Assembly (NCBI GenBank): GCA_019916065.1
Contig: CM034240.1
Coordinates: 50,368,372-50,432,371, forward strand
Origin: Vitellaria paradoxa
Taxonomy: Eukaryota; Streptophyta; Magnoliopsida; Ericales; Sapotaceae
Length of the DNA stretch: 64,000 nt
Direction: 5' to 3'
Positions within the stretch are counted from its first letter, which is position 1, and the number at the start of each line of letters is the position of its first letter. A program made the position numbers and the translations under genes. The notes under the pieces were generated by a model that was not told the DNA's origin, ran no database searches, and saw only the letters and a list, made by a program, of their open reading frames with translations. Of the stretch, positions 10,261 through 21,024 are shown piece by piece.

Positions 10261-10875
10261 TTGAGCTGCCTCATCACCATCTTCATACATATATACGCAC
10301 ACATGCATCTATATTGGCTGCGATTTCAGTCATCAATGAAAGAGTACTACCTAGCCATGGAAGAGAAAATAGCAGATTTCGATGGAGAAGCCAGCAAGAT
10401 GTTGGCCATCTTCGTCTTAGTGGCTGTCCCTGTTCTCTCCTTACTCCATTTACACGCTCAATATTCCTTGCCGTCGCTTGTTCTGTCTATCTTCCACCGC
10501 CGCCGTGACAATATTGTTGAAGCAGCAAACGCAGAAGAAGAGAGAGAGAAAAATGGGCTCCAAATTAACTGTGTCGTGTGCCTCGGCCAAGTCAACGGGG
10601 ACGAGAAACCTCGGTTTCTTCCCTGCAACCACGGGTTTCATCTCCACTGCATCAATGGCTGGTTGAAGACCCACCCGACGTGCCCTCTTTGCAGGTACCC
10701 ACTTGCCGATTTCGATCATGATTATCGTCAACGACCGAATCGTTTCTACCATGGTTGGGCAACTTGGGTTTCTTCTTTTCTTCTCTCTCTGGAAAATTTC
10801 CGTCAGTGGTTGGCGTACCCGCTCAGCCCCGAGCACATGTCCTCTCTCTTTTCGTGTTCTGGTGGCTTCCAATAG
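10261..10875 (+). CDS. RING-H2 finger protein, membrane-anchored (probable E3 ubiquitin ligase)
   Basis: A single-exon frame of 204 codons. Residues 47-66 form one hydrophobic membrane segment (LAIFVLVAVPVLSLLHLHA). A C3H2C3 RING-H2 finger lies at residues 104-144: Cys104, Cys107, Cys122, His124, His127, Cys130, Cys141, Cys144, with spacing C-x2-C-x14-C-x-H-x2-H-x2-C-x10-C-x2-C and the usual Trp (GWL) and Pro (CPLC) that contact E2 enzymes. Such proteins transfer ubiquitin from an E2 to substrates. The layout, one N-terminal membrane span then a RING-H2, is common in small plant E3 ligases (ATL/RMR-like and RING-U-box-like groups); I do not see an ATL GLD motif. The ATG at 10,336 (MKEYYLAMEEK), in a better context, may be the true start, giving about 179 residues. 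The finger is conserved with copy A. A long leader and uncertain start are the main doubts. Confidence 0.75.
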   Translation: MSCLITIFIHIYAHMHLYWLRFQSSMKEYYLAMEEKIADFDGEASKMLAIFVLVAVPVLSLLHLHAQYSLPSLVLSIFHRRRDNIVEAANAEEEREKNGLQINCVVCLGQVNGDEKPRFLPCNHGFHLHCINGWLKTHPTCPLCRYPLADFDHDYRQRPNRFYHGWATWVSSFLLSLENFRQWLAYPLSPEHMSSLFSCSGGFQ

Positions 10876-12457
10876 AACTGATTTTGATTATTGTTATTAT
10901 TGTTATTGTTATTATTTTTAGTTCTGAAAAAATTTCAGTAATTTATTTGCTTATCGGTTCAAACGGCACTGCTTCGAAAAGTTTGGCAAAAATTTATAAA
11001 ATGTTAGAAAAAGTTTATAAACTTTGGTAAAAATTTGCAAAACATATAGTTTCAAAATAAACGCTCAAAAACTAAAAAGAGACAAATATTAATAAAAATT
11101 TGTAAAAATTAACAAATATTAGGATACAGATCCCCTTACAAGAGGTTGAATAATTTTTTGAATGTAAGAAAATGTTGTGTAATTTTTTAAGAAATATTAG
11201 GATATATTAACGTAATTTACCCTTTTTTTAAATTTTTTCTTATTTTGTTTTAATTTATTATATTAAAAACTTATCTCTAAAGTTCAAATGTATGCGGTGT
11301 TGATCAAATTTCTTTGTTAAATTTCTTTTTGCAACCATGAAGGCATTTGTAGTTAAAAAAAATTATAAAATTTTATAAAAAGTTGTGAATTGGTAATTCG
11401 TATAATGGAATAAAAATAAATAATTTTAAAAAATTTTAATGTTTTTCAATAATTTTTAACGTTTTACGCTTCAATCAGAGAGGTTAATATTATTCAGACT
11501 TCGTGCATCCATGAACAACGAGCCAATGTTACCTTCTGCAAATGAAAGTCAAAGTCTTTCTACTCTTTTGCGCCTCCAGGTTTGAACAAAAAAGTCAATA
11601 ATGCACATTTCTTCGAATTCACACTTCAAAGATTCTTTTAGATATCACATGACGACTCCAGTAGGATTTGAGTTGTTGGATAAAATTAAAGCACATAAAT
11701 ATATATAAATGGTTGCATTTTGATCTAACGATTCATACCAATATGTTGTAGAATTGATATCAAAATTGACATTAACCTCTTACTTTTTTAAAAGTAAGTC
11801 AGTTTTTATTAAAATTTAAATTTGTTTTTGATAGGAGTTATTAGCATTGTTAGTAAAAAAATATTTAAAAATGAGAAAAGGTTTAAAATAATTAAAATTT
11901 TACAATTTTTATTTTAAGTATTTTCCATGTTTTTGTGAAAATATGTGAATAAAATACCTAAAATTAGGATTTTAAATGAGTGGAGTACGATACTACTTAG
12001 ATTTGACTTGTTCATTTAACAAGTTCTGAATGTTTCTTCAATTTTAATTTATTTTACTGATAATATTTTGTGCTGTAAAAAAAATTAATGTATCAAATTG
12101 GTAAGTCACATGACTCACAATAAAAAAAAAAACTTTAACTTATTGTGATAAATTTATATATTATATTTATATATTTCAAATGCAATTAATAACATAAAAA
12201 TATTCTATATGCAGAGTTATAAAAACATATAAGTTTAAAATTTTATTATTTTAAACAATTGTCTAAAGAGTAATTATTAATATAGAAATTGTTTAAAATA
12301 ATAATATATTTAGAATAATAAATATATTTTATCATGATATAAACTTAAAATATTTCATTAATATATTTTAAATATATTATTTAATTATATTTACAAATAT
12401 TAAACAAACTTGAGTTCTTAATACAATATTTAAAAATTTCATTTTTCTATTCAAATT

Positions 12458-12788
12458 AGGAGGCATTTTGGAGACATAATTTAAAAAAAAAATTATCAAT
12501 TTTTGACTATTGAGTATTTAACAAATCACCAATTTTTTTTTTTTTGGTAATTAACAAATCACCAAATTTGTCATATTTATGCTCAATTACAGTCATTTTT
12601 GAATTTAAAAATTGTTAAAAATTGTCAAAAGTTACTAAAAATTATTCAAAAAGTAAAAAATTTTATCAAACACCAAAAAATTGTAAAAAGTTGCTAAAAA
12701 TTGCTAATTACTTCATCAAACACACAAAAAATTATAATTAACAACTTTTAACAAAAAATACTAAAAATTGTATCTCCAAATGCTCTCT
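12458..12788. mobile_element. MITE with AGGCATTTTGGAGA termini
   Basis: The left end AGGAGGCATTTTGGAGACAT and the reverse complement of the right end AGAGAGCATTTGGAGATACA form a terminal inverted repeat of about 22 bases. The core is built of short AT-rich pieces around AAAAATTGTTAAAAATTG and has no coding capacity. Length 331 bp. Confidence 0.6.
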
Positions 12789-13149
12789 AAATAAACAAAT
12801 CAAGCCAAACCCTTGACAATTTGAATCTAAATATGCTCATAAAAGACTCCATTTATTTATAATCTCACCTAAAATTTACAAAAATAAAATAAATAAATCA
12901 AATCAAATCAAATTTTGATTATGGATCCATTTGTTTTGTTATAAAATACTTTTAAAAAAATATTTTTATTTATATATATTTTTAAAAAATATTTTCTTAA
13001 AACACGGGTAAAAATTTTCATTATAAAATGTATATAGAGGAGATGATGGGAAGTACGTAGTTTTATCTAACCACTAACCAAATTAAATCTGGGCCTGGGC
13101 CTTGAATTGAATAGACATGATTTAAAAAAAATAAAAAATTGTGTTTAAG

Positions 13150-15720
13150 TTATACTTTATAGTCTTTTAAGCTTATTAGTCACTAAAAAAAAAGTATTAC
13201 TTTTAAGTCATATTTGTGTAGAAATTTTTGTGAATATGTCACATTTTTTAGTGAGTCCCACGAGTTTGTTTTAAATATAATTTCTAATATACCAAGAATA
13301 CCATTTGTTTTTATAATTAAGTTACACGAGAGTTGCCGGAAATCTCGCTAACCGAAAATCACGTTTCTTCCGTTTTTTATTTACTTTCTTTATAAATCGC
13401 GTGGAGATATGATATATCATTAATTTGAATGAGCACCGACTAATATTAACGTCAGTCAGAAGGAATATATGCAAATCTATGTACCGGTAGTGTTTCGTAT
13501 AAACATATGATCTTGTAAAAACAGTACCGAATAAAAATGCATGCTTATATAAACACAGTATCACGTGGATGAGAGTACCACATGCATATGGTACTATTTT
13601 GTATAAGATGCATGCTCTTGCAAAAACAGTATCGAATGTGTTTAGTAAGCAAACAGTACCATGAAACACAAAAAAAAAAAAAAGTCACATATCCAACGTA
13701 TGGCTGACAGTACCACATGGCCGAGAGTACCACATGTATGCGGTACTATTTTGTATAAGATGCATGCTCTTGCAAAAACAGTACCAAATGTGTTTAGTAT
13801 ACAAACAGCACCATGAAACACAAAAACAAGTCACATATCCAACGTATGGCTGACAGTACTACATGCCTGAGAGTACCACATGTGTGCGGTACTGTTTTGT
13901 ATAAGATGCATGTTCTTGCAAAAACAGTACCGAATGTGTTTAGTATGCAAACAGTACCATGAAACACAAAAAAGAAGTCACATATCCAATGTATAACTGA
14001 TAGTACCACATGACCGAGAGTACCACATGCCTGCGGTATTATTTTGTATAAAATGCATGCTATTACAAAAATAGTACCGAATGTGTCTAGTATGCAAACA
14101 ACACCATGAAACACAGAAAAAAATTACATATCCAATATATGACTGACAGTACTACATGGATGAGAATACTACATGGATGAGAATACCACATGCATGCGGT
14201 ACTGTTTTGTATACAATGCATGATTTTGTAAAAATAGTACCGAATGTGTCTAGTATGAAAATAGCATCATGAAATACAAAAAAAAAAAAGTCATATATCC
14301 AATATATGGCTGACAGTACCACATAGCCGACAGTACCACATGCCTGTGGTACTGTTTTGTATAAAATGCATGCTCTTGCAAAAACAGTACCGAATGTGTC
14401 TAGTATGCAAACAGTACCATATGAAATATAAAAAAATGTTACATATCCAATATATGGCTGACAGTACCACATGGTCGAGAGTACCATATGCGTGCAGTAC
14501 TATTTTGTATAAGATGCATACTCTTACAAAAACAGTATCGAATGTGTCTAGTATGCAAACAGTACTATGAAACATAAAAAGAAGTCACATATTTAACATA
14601 CGGCTGACAGTACCACAAGGCCAAGAGTACCACAAGCGTGCGGTACTATTTTGTATAAGATGCATACTTTTGCAAAAATAGTACCGAATGTGTCTAGTAT
14701 GCAACTAGCACCATGAAACACAAACAAAAGTCACATATCCAATATATGGCTGACAATGCCACATGGCCGAGAGTACCACATGCCTGCAGTACTGTTTTGT
14801 ATAAGATGTATATTCTTACAAAAACAGTATCAAATGTGTCTAGTATGCAAACAACACCATGAAAACAAAAAAAAAAGTCACATATCTAATATATGACTGA
14901 CAGTACCACATGGATGAAAATACCACATGCAGGCGGTACTATTTGGTATAAGATGCAATACTATTTTGTATAAGATGCATACTCTTGTAAAAACAGTACC
15001 GAATGTGTCTAGTATGCAAACAGTACCATGAAACACAAAAAAAAAAGTCACATATCCAATATATGACTGACAGTATCACATGGATGAAAATACAACATGC
15101 ATGCGATACTGTTTTGTATAGCAATACTGTTTTGTATAAGATGCATGCTCTTGTAAAAACAGTACCAAATGTGTCTAGTATGCAAACAGTACTATGAAAC
15201 ACAAAAAAAAAATCACATATCCAACGTATGGCTGACAGTACCATATGGATGAAAGTACCACATGCGTGCGGTACTGTTTTGTATAAGATGCATGCTCTTG
15301 CAAAAACAGTACTGAATGTGTCTAGTATGCAAACAACACCATTAATAGTTGGTTTGTGTTATGTATCGATTGATATTTTTTGTGGCAGTATGAAAACAAT
15401 ACTGATAAAAACAGTACTAGTACTGTTTTTAATGGTACTGTTTCATATAAATGTATGCTCTTGTAAAAATAGTACCGAATATACATTTAAATTTGTTTTG
15501 ATTATGTTTCAAAAATCGATTTTGAATCTGTTTGTGACGAAAATGGAAAGTCGCGGAAGTTACGAGCGTTCGGATAAAACTGACAGTTTCAAAATGTATT
15601 GAAAACGCGTGGATGTCTTTTTTTGTCTTTTTGTTGCAAGTGTGACTTATTCACAGACAATTTTTTTTGTATGATTAAAATCCTTATAAATCTATAAAGA
15701 GTGACCGGCCTCCGAAAACC
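13150..15720. mobile_element. Possible TIR element enclosing the tandem array
   Basis: The region left of the array (about 13,170-13,245) and the reverse complement of the region right of it (about 15,640-15,715) share TTTTAAGTCATA/TTTTAATCATA, then about 12 bases apart TGTGAATATGTCACA/TGTGAATAAGTCACA, and further out CTTTATAG. This suggests diverged terminal inverted repeats of up to 100 bases enclosing the satellite. Long-TIR elements with tandem repeats inside are known among plant Mutator-like elements, but I find no transposase and no clear target duplication. The pairing was judged by eye. Confidence 0.4.
13480..15480. repeat. Tandem array of 146-bp hairpin-forming repeats
   Basis: About 12 direct repeats. 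The marker GGCTGACAGTACCACATG or its variants recurs at 13,702, 13,848, 13,995, 14,141, 14,308, 14,456, 14,602, 14,748, 14,895, 15,065 and 15,230, giving periods of 146-148, with three longer units (165-170) that carry internal duplications of about 20 bases. Each unit has an imperfect inverted repeat from GGTACTGTTTT through ATGCAT to AAAACAGTACC (e.g. 15,270-15,312). Poly(A) runs of variable length lie between units. The last unit ends near 15,353, and a degenerate half unit with a GTACTAGTAC palindrome follows at 15,375-15,480. The long minus-strand frames through the array are by-products of the near-147-base period. Confidence 0.9.
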
Positions 15721-15750
15721 AAAAAAAAAATCGAAGCTGTTGCAAGAAGT

Positions 15751-16004
15751 TGTTTGTGGACCCGACGGCACATTAAAAGCCTTTTAATGAGACCATGGCC
15801 CAATTCTAAGATAAATGTAGTTGCATTTAAAAACATTTCTTTCTTAAAATTAATTTGATTTTAATATAAAAAATTAATTTAATTTGACAAATAAAATTTT
15901 GTATTTAGAATACGTTTTGAGCTTAGCAATTAAATTAATTTGATTTAAGAGAAATAGTTAATAGGATATAAAAAAATATGATATATGATAATAAATTTAT
16001 TCAT
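15751..16004. repeat. Direct duplication, copy B, final part
   Basis: Matches 9,333-9,585 of copy A, including GTTTGTGGAC, ACATTAAAAGCCTTTTA, GAGACCATGGCCCAA and the AATTAATTTGATTTAA stretch. This is the distal end of the duplicated unit, displaced by the composite insertion. Confidence 0.75.
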
Positions 16005-17993
16005 TTACTTATATGACTTAAGAAAATAATAAATTTTCGTCAAATTTTATTATTTTGAATTGAATTTTAAATGATATAGAAATATCAAAATTTAAGTTAT
16101 GAAATAAAATCTAGTTCATAAAATTTTATTTTAATTAGAAATATAAAAATTAATGAGAAGTTTGCCAAATGAAATTAAATCCCATAAAATTCACGGGTTT
16201 TAAACGGAGTGTAAGCAAATTAGATTTTGTAACCTTGTATCTTACCTCAAATCTCACTTAATTTAATATTTTATATATTAAATTGTATCTTCTATATTTA
16301 TTTTGATATTTTTATCAACAACGATTGAGAAAATGTGAGAAAAAAAAGTAGTGCACTGGTGCCTCGAAATCCGATCCTTAGAAGTGGTTTGGGGGGGGGT
16401 TATCTCTTTTTTTTTTTTTTTTTTTTTAAGTTTTGTCGTTTTAGATTTTTTATCAAAATTTAATTTTTTTTTCTTATTTGGTAATTTTTAGCCATATTTT
16501 TTATATTTATTAAAAAATTATAAAAATTTATTTAAACGTAGAAAATTCACTTAAGGGTGAAAAAAACTAATTTTTTTTTTATAAAAAGTCAATTTTTTAT
16601 GCATATGTGAATTTTTTATTTTTAATAACAATGTTATAAAAGACTAAATTAAAAAAAAAAGGGAAAGTGAAACTAATCCTCCCAAAACCAAGCTTTATTG
16701 GCGCCCCCATGGTCAAACAAAAGCATTAATGTTCATGATGAGACGGGACAACCATTTAAAGTTCATCACAATGTCTAAAATTAGCTTTTTTAAGCTGGTT
16801 TTTGTGAGGCCAGACAATGCCTAAGTGTGTGTTTTTAGGTGTTAAATTTGACAAAAATTCTTAATTTATTTTTAGTTTTTTTTTTCAATTTCCTACATTA
16901 CAAATTTTTAACTTTCTCTAATTTTTACTAATTTTTTTCTAATTTTTTTAATTTTTATTAATTTTCTCTAACTTTTACCAAAATTTTACACTTTTTTAAA
17001 AAACACCACTAATTTAAAATTTGCTCACTTTTTATTTTTTTTTTCTAAAATTAGACACTCCAAACAGGTAATAAAGGAACATTTTGATGCACAACCTGTA
17101 GCATAAAACTACTGACTTTTGAAAATTTGGTGCTTGGCAAATCAAATTTTGTCTTTTTTTTTTATTCATAAGCAACAATAATTTGCTCAACTTAAAATTT
17201 ATCAAAATTTTTATGGAATACAAAAAAGTTAACAAAAATTATTAAAAATTTATCAAACATTTAAAAGTTAACAAAAGTTGCTACTTATTTTGCTAAATAC
17301 ACCAAAATTTTAACTATTAACTTTTGACAAAAAGAAGGGTCAAAATTACAAAAAAATTGGACTTCCAAGTGGCCATTTATTTATTTTTTTTTTATTTTTA
17401 GTTTGAGCTTGATCCGGCGCCTAACCCTCAATTTTAGGTAAAAATGCTTAATACTTTTCTAGGTGAGGAAAGAAAATTTTATTATAATTTCCTTTTGTGT
17501 TTGCTTAAATGAAAATTTTCTCAGAATTGTTATATTAAAAAATACTATTAATTATTTATTAAATAAGAAATTTAATAAATAAATAAATATAAACCAAAAA
17601 ACAGAACAACATGATCATTTGTCCTAAAAAGAATATTAAAAAGCTACCAGAAAGGTAATATTTACCCCCATGTTGGTTATGTTGTTATTTGGGAGAGATC
17701 ATCATAAAAGACTTTTAAAGCATGTAAGCCTATTTTGTGTTTAGGTTTCGTTTGGCACACAAAGTTGTCAATTTTTATTAAAAAAAAATAATTTTTGTTA
17801 AATATTTTCAATTTCTTCACCAAACGCAAAATCATATTTTATCAACCTTTTTTAATTTCATCAAATTTTACTAATTTTTATGAAATACTTAATCCGCAGT
17901 GTGTGCAAACGGCAACTTAGTAGCTTTTTCCTGAATTATTTAGGGTTATGTTACACCATTATGTGTTCGAATTTTGTTTTGGAACTAGACATA
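16005..17993. other. AT-rich intergenic DNA with degenerate MITE-like pieces
   Basis: Non-coding. It has poly(T)/poly(A) runs (e.g. 16,408-16,428) and, at about 16,830-17,390 and 17,745-17,835, stretches made of AATTTTTACTAAAAATT-type short repeats that resemble the cores of the MITEs nearby. I could not define their ends. No supported gene. Confidence 0.5.
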
Positions 17994-18145
17994 TGGTGTG
18001 TTTGGAGTTGTATAAAAGTGTATAAAATTATAAAAGTTAATATCTCGTGTTTCATGCAGTGATTAAAAAATTTTAATTTTATAATCTTGTAATTCGTGTT
18101 TGTAGAATTATATATATATATTTTTATTAACTCTAAACAAAGCCA
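17994..18145. mobile_element. MITE with TGGTGTGTTTGGAGTT termini
   Basis: TGGTGTGTTTGGAGTTGTAT at the left and, reverse-complemented, TGGCTTTGTTTAGAGTTAAT at the right form a diverged inverted repeat around a 152-bp AT-rich core. No coding capacity. It lies 36 bases from the next MITE. Confidence 0.55.
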
Positions 18146-18181
18146 TAATAAGAAAGTACAGGTGAGGGTTGACAAATACAA

Positions 18182-18338
18182 TGGCCTATTTGGTTGGCCA
18201 AATTTTGGTCAAAAAATACAATAAAAATAGAAAGATGTGACATAAAGGTGATAGGTGTTAAAATTTTATTGAAAAAAAGTACAAAAAGTAGTTAAAGTTT
18301 GGTAACTTTTAATAAATTTTGGTAGGCCAAATAGGCCA
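18182..18338. mobile_element. MITE with TGGCCTATTTGG termini
   Basis: The left end TGGCCTATTTGGTTGGCCAA and the reverse complement of the right end TGGCCTATTTGGCCTACCAA match in at least 12 terminal bases. The element is 157 bp long, AT-rich and non-coding. Confidence 0.65.
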
Positions 18339-18899
18339 GTCTAGGGAACTCCTTTATTATATTTTAGGAATTGAGTTTTTTTTTTCTTTTTTAATTTATT
18401 AAGATGGATTTAAATATAAATTAGTTTCGATCTTAAGGTACGCCTGGCAATTAAAATTAGTTACTTAAATTTTTAATTTTTTTTAAATAATTATATTTAT
18501 CTCTTACTTTTTTAACTTCTTTTAAATTATTAAGGGTAAAAATATTAAATTAACAAAAATAAAATTAAAAACTAAAAAACTAGTTTTTTTTTTCTTAACC
18601 CTTCTCAAAGGCAAAAGTTAGTCTTTACAAAAAAAAAAAAAAAGTTAAATTTTTTGTTTCTCAAAACTTAGCCTTAAAGTTGAGTCAGGAATGAGAATTT
18701 TGTCAAAGGCTTGGCTCGATCGCATTAAAAAATATTCTTTTTATAAATATAATATGATTAATATATTATAAATACTTAAAAAAGGCAAAAATATTGAAGG
18801 TGTAATACAAATTCATCAACTTTTGTATTTTAATGGGAGGAGCTTATTATTTAAGAATTTACTTAAATAATACTACCTCATCCTGGTGGGATGAGATGA
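18339..18899. other. AT-rich intergenic stretch
   Basis: Short-period A/T repeats and homopolymer runs only. No gene, RNA or defined element seen. Confidence 0.5.
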
Positions 18900-19038
18900 G
18901 GGTCTCGTTTAGTTTGTTGAAAAATAACAAAAAATTTTATAAATTTCTGTTAATTTTATATCACATCAATTTTTTTCTTTTACTGTACGTATTACGAATT
19001 TTTAATTTATATCAATTTTTCTTACTCCAAACAAACTC
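18900..19038. mobile_element. Tourist-like MITE, family of the 59.7-kb copy
   Basis: It starts GGGTCTCGTTTAGTTTG and ends CTTACTCCAAACAAACTC. The interior shares TTTTATATCACATCAA and CTGTACGTATTACGAA with the element at 59,741-59,908 in the same orientation, so both belong to one family. About 139 bp, non-coding. Confidence 0.6.
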
Positions 19039-19264
19039 AAAATATGTTTTAATTTTAAGACCAACCAAGGCATGGACAAACACTATTAAATAGTTTTAAC
19101 ATTGATCCAATCCCATTCGGCACAAAATATTGATTATTTATTAGAAAAAAAAAATCCCACGCCCCATTCAGAGTTATACGATTATTTAAAGGGAAAAAAA
19201 AAATTAAAACTTCACCTGCCACGCCTCAAACTAATTTTGTACGTTTTAAACATCTTTTAATGTA

Positions 19265-19611
19265 GGGGGCGTTTGATAGCTTAAATTTTAGTATTTATTT
19301 TTTTTAGTAATTTTTAGTTAAAAGTTATTAGTTATAATTTTTGATATATTTGGTGAAGCAAGTTATAATTTTTAATAATTTTTTATAATTTTTGGGTGTT
19401 TGGTAAAATTTTTGACAATATTTTTAACAATTTTTCAGTGTTTGGTAAATTTTTAACATTTTTAGCAATTTTTTTTTGTGTTTTGTGAAACTTTTAGTAA
19501 TTTTTGAGTGGATAAATTACTGTAGTAGAGTAAAAAAGTGGCCAAAGTTGAGATTTTACCAAACGCTCATTTTGTAACTTTTGATACATTTTTGTGCTGC
19601 CAAACGCCCCC
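19265..19611. mobile_element. MITE with GGGGGCGTTTG termini
   Basis: The left end GGGGGCGTTTGATAGC and the reverse complement of the right end GGGGGCGTTTGGCAGC form a clear inverted repeat of 16 bases with two mismatches. The 347-bp core has several internal copies of GTGTTTGGTAAAATTTTT, so it looks built of sub-repeats. No coding capacity; target duplication not clear. Confidence 0.7.
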
Positions 19612-20154
19612 AAAAATGTTTTGAAAAATGAGTTATATATATATATATAGTGATAAAAAATAAAATAAAATATAATAATTTAAAATAATTTATAAATTCG
19701 TAACGTGTGTAATGAAATAAAATATAAATAATTTTTATAAATTTTTAACATTTTCAATACGCTAAATGCAGTTATCATTATGTTAGTAACTTTTATCCAA
19801 TCAATTTAAAATTTTAATGATTAATTCTTGTATTTATTTATTTATGATTGTAGTGCGGGCCAATTTTAGTAATTAATGAGAACAATTTCGCGGAAGGCAG
19901 AAACTTGGACCAGACTTGATTCAAATTCAGGAAGCAAAATTTATTTTTTAATAATAAATCGAACGAATTAGGGAGCGTGTTTAATGATTTCAACGTCAAA
20001 TTGCAAAATTTAATTTATACTTCCTTTCTCATTTCAACAGGAGAATGAATTTGACCTTAAACAATTCAAAATTGTTCTCTTCCAAATTTTGGTTGCCAAT
20101 TTACCACTGCACCCAGTCAAAGGGGGGAATCCAGCCACCGAGCACGGCCGCTTC
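19612..20154. other. AT-rich intergenic stretch
   Basis: Contains a short TA microsatellite at 19,635-19,649 and otherwise undistinguished sequence. The frame with ATG 20,089 runs into the foldback element and is not a gene. Confidence 0.5.
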
Positions 20155-21024
20155 GGACGCGGGGGCAGCGGTAGCCCAAAACGGCTGCGTTTTGATAAAA
20201 AGGGTGGCATTTTGACATATCAGAAAAACAAAAAAAAGCCAGCGAATTGTAAAAAAAAAAAAAAAAAAAAAAAAATCTAAACCGTAGAGCGCAAAATAAA
20301 TAAATAAAGAATGTGTTTGGTAATTAAAAATACAAATCTCTTTTTATGTTTTATGTTTTAAAAATCTCAAAACATGAAAAACATAAAACAAAATTTAGTT
20401 TAATATTTTTTTTCGTAATTTGAAATTTTTCCTATTTTACATTAAAAACGTTCAAAATGAATTTTTGTCTTTTTTTCATTTTGCGTGTAAATTCATTTTC
20501 TATTTTTTAAAATAGATTTTGAAAATACAAGTAACCAAATGCATTTTGAACTGTTTTTCTTAGTTTAAAAAAATACAAAATACGTTTTAAGCTATTTTTT
20601 TATTTTTTTTGTACTCTACTGTCCTATATTTTTTTTTTTTGCGCTTTACACACTCTTTGTTTGGTTACTTATATTTTCAAAATTTATTTTAGAAAATTAA
20701 AAATGAATTTACACATAAAATAAAAAATAACAAAAATTCATTTTGAACGTTTTTAATGCAAAATAAGAAAAATTTCAAATTACGAAAAATAGAAAATATT
20801 AAATTAAATGTATTTTCTGTTTTTTATGTTTGAGAAAATACAAAATAAAAAATTAACTTTTTATTGAATTTGTGATTTTTTATAAAAAATTAATATTTTT
20901 AATTAACAAACACACTTTAGTATTTTTTCTGATTTGTCAAAACGTCACTATTTTTACTAGAACGCGGCAATTTTAGACGACTGCTGCGACAGCAGTAACT
21001 CGCGTACTGCTAACCCGCGTCCGG
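20155..21024. mobile_element. Foldback/long-TIR element, copy 1
   Basis: The left arm begins GGACGCGGGGGCAGCGGTAGCC, followed by AAAACGGCTGCGTTTTGATA, CAGAAAAAC and a poly(A). The right arm is its diverged reverse complement, ending CGCGTCC at about 21,020. Inside, a second level of inverted repeats (TTTTATGTTTTATG and its complement, ACATTAAAAACGTTCAAAATGA and its complement) covers most of the length. About 870 bp, no coding capacity. A second copy in the same orientation lies at 62,804-63,777. The GC-rich ends contrast strongly with the AT-rich core. Confidence 0.75.

Larger units (their letters stand above)
9590..12400. repeat. Direct duplication, copy B, first part
   Basis: Second copy of the RING-gene unit, joined to copy A near 9,590 in an AT-rich stretch that contains the right terminus of the 6.4-kb MITE. 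Homology to copy A runs to about 12,390 (AATTATATTTACAAAT) and resumes at about 15,751, so copy B is split by about 3.35 kb of inserted DNA. Outside the gene it is AT-rich and non-coding. It has a roughly 60-base addition around 9,850-9,910 (an ATAATAATAA-type run) not present in copy A. Confidence 0.8.
12400..15750. mobile_element. Composite insertion splitting duplication copy B
   Basis: Copy A runs without a break where copy B has about 3.35 kb extra. The extra DNA contains a 331-bp MITE, then AT-rich sequence, then a possible terminal-inverted-repeat element that encloses the hairpin tandem array. At the break copy A has about 36 bases (around 9,300-9,333) that copy B lacks, so the insertion or a later repair removed a little sequence. 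No simple target duplication is visible. Confidence 0.6.

Noticed and set aside
10450..10872. A 140-codon - frame opposite RING copy B
   Set aside because: Antisense shadow of the RING coding region; no domain and no independent conservation.
13480..15480. CRISPR-like array
   Set aside because: The regular repeats have no unique spacers: the full 146-bp unit repeats. The sequence is a plant satellite.
13322..15602. Several frames of 60-124 codons with repeated protein-like sequence in the tandem array, mainly on the - strand
   Set aside because: They follow from a repeat period near a multiple of three. They drift between frames from unit to unit, lack start context and contain no known domain.
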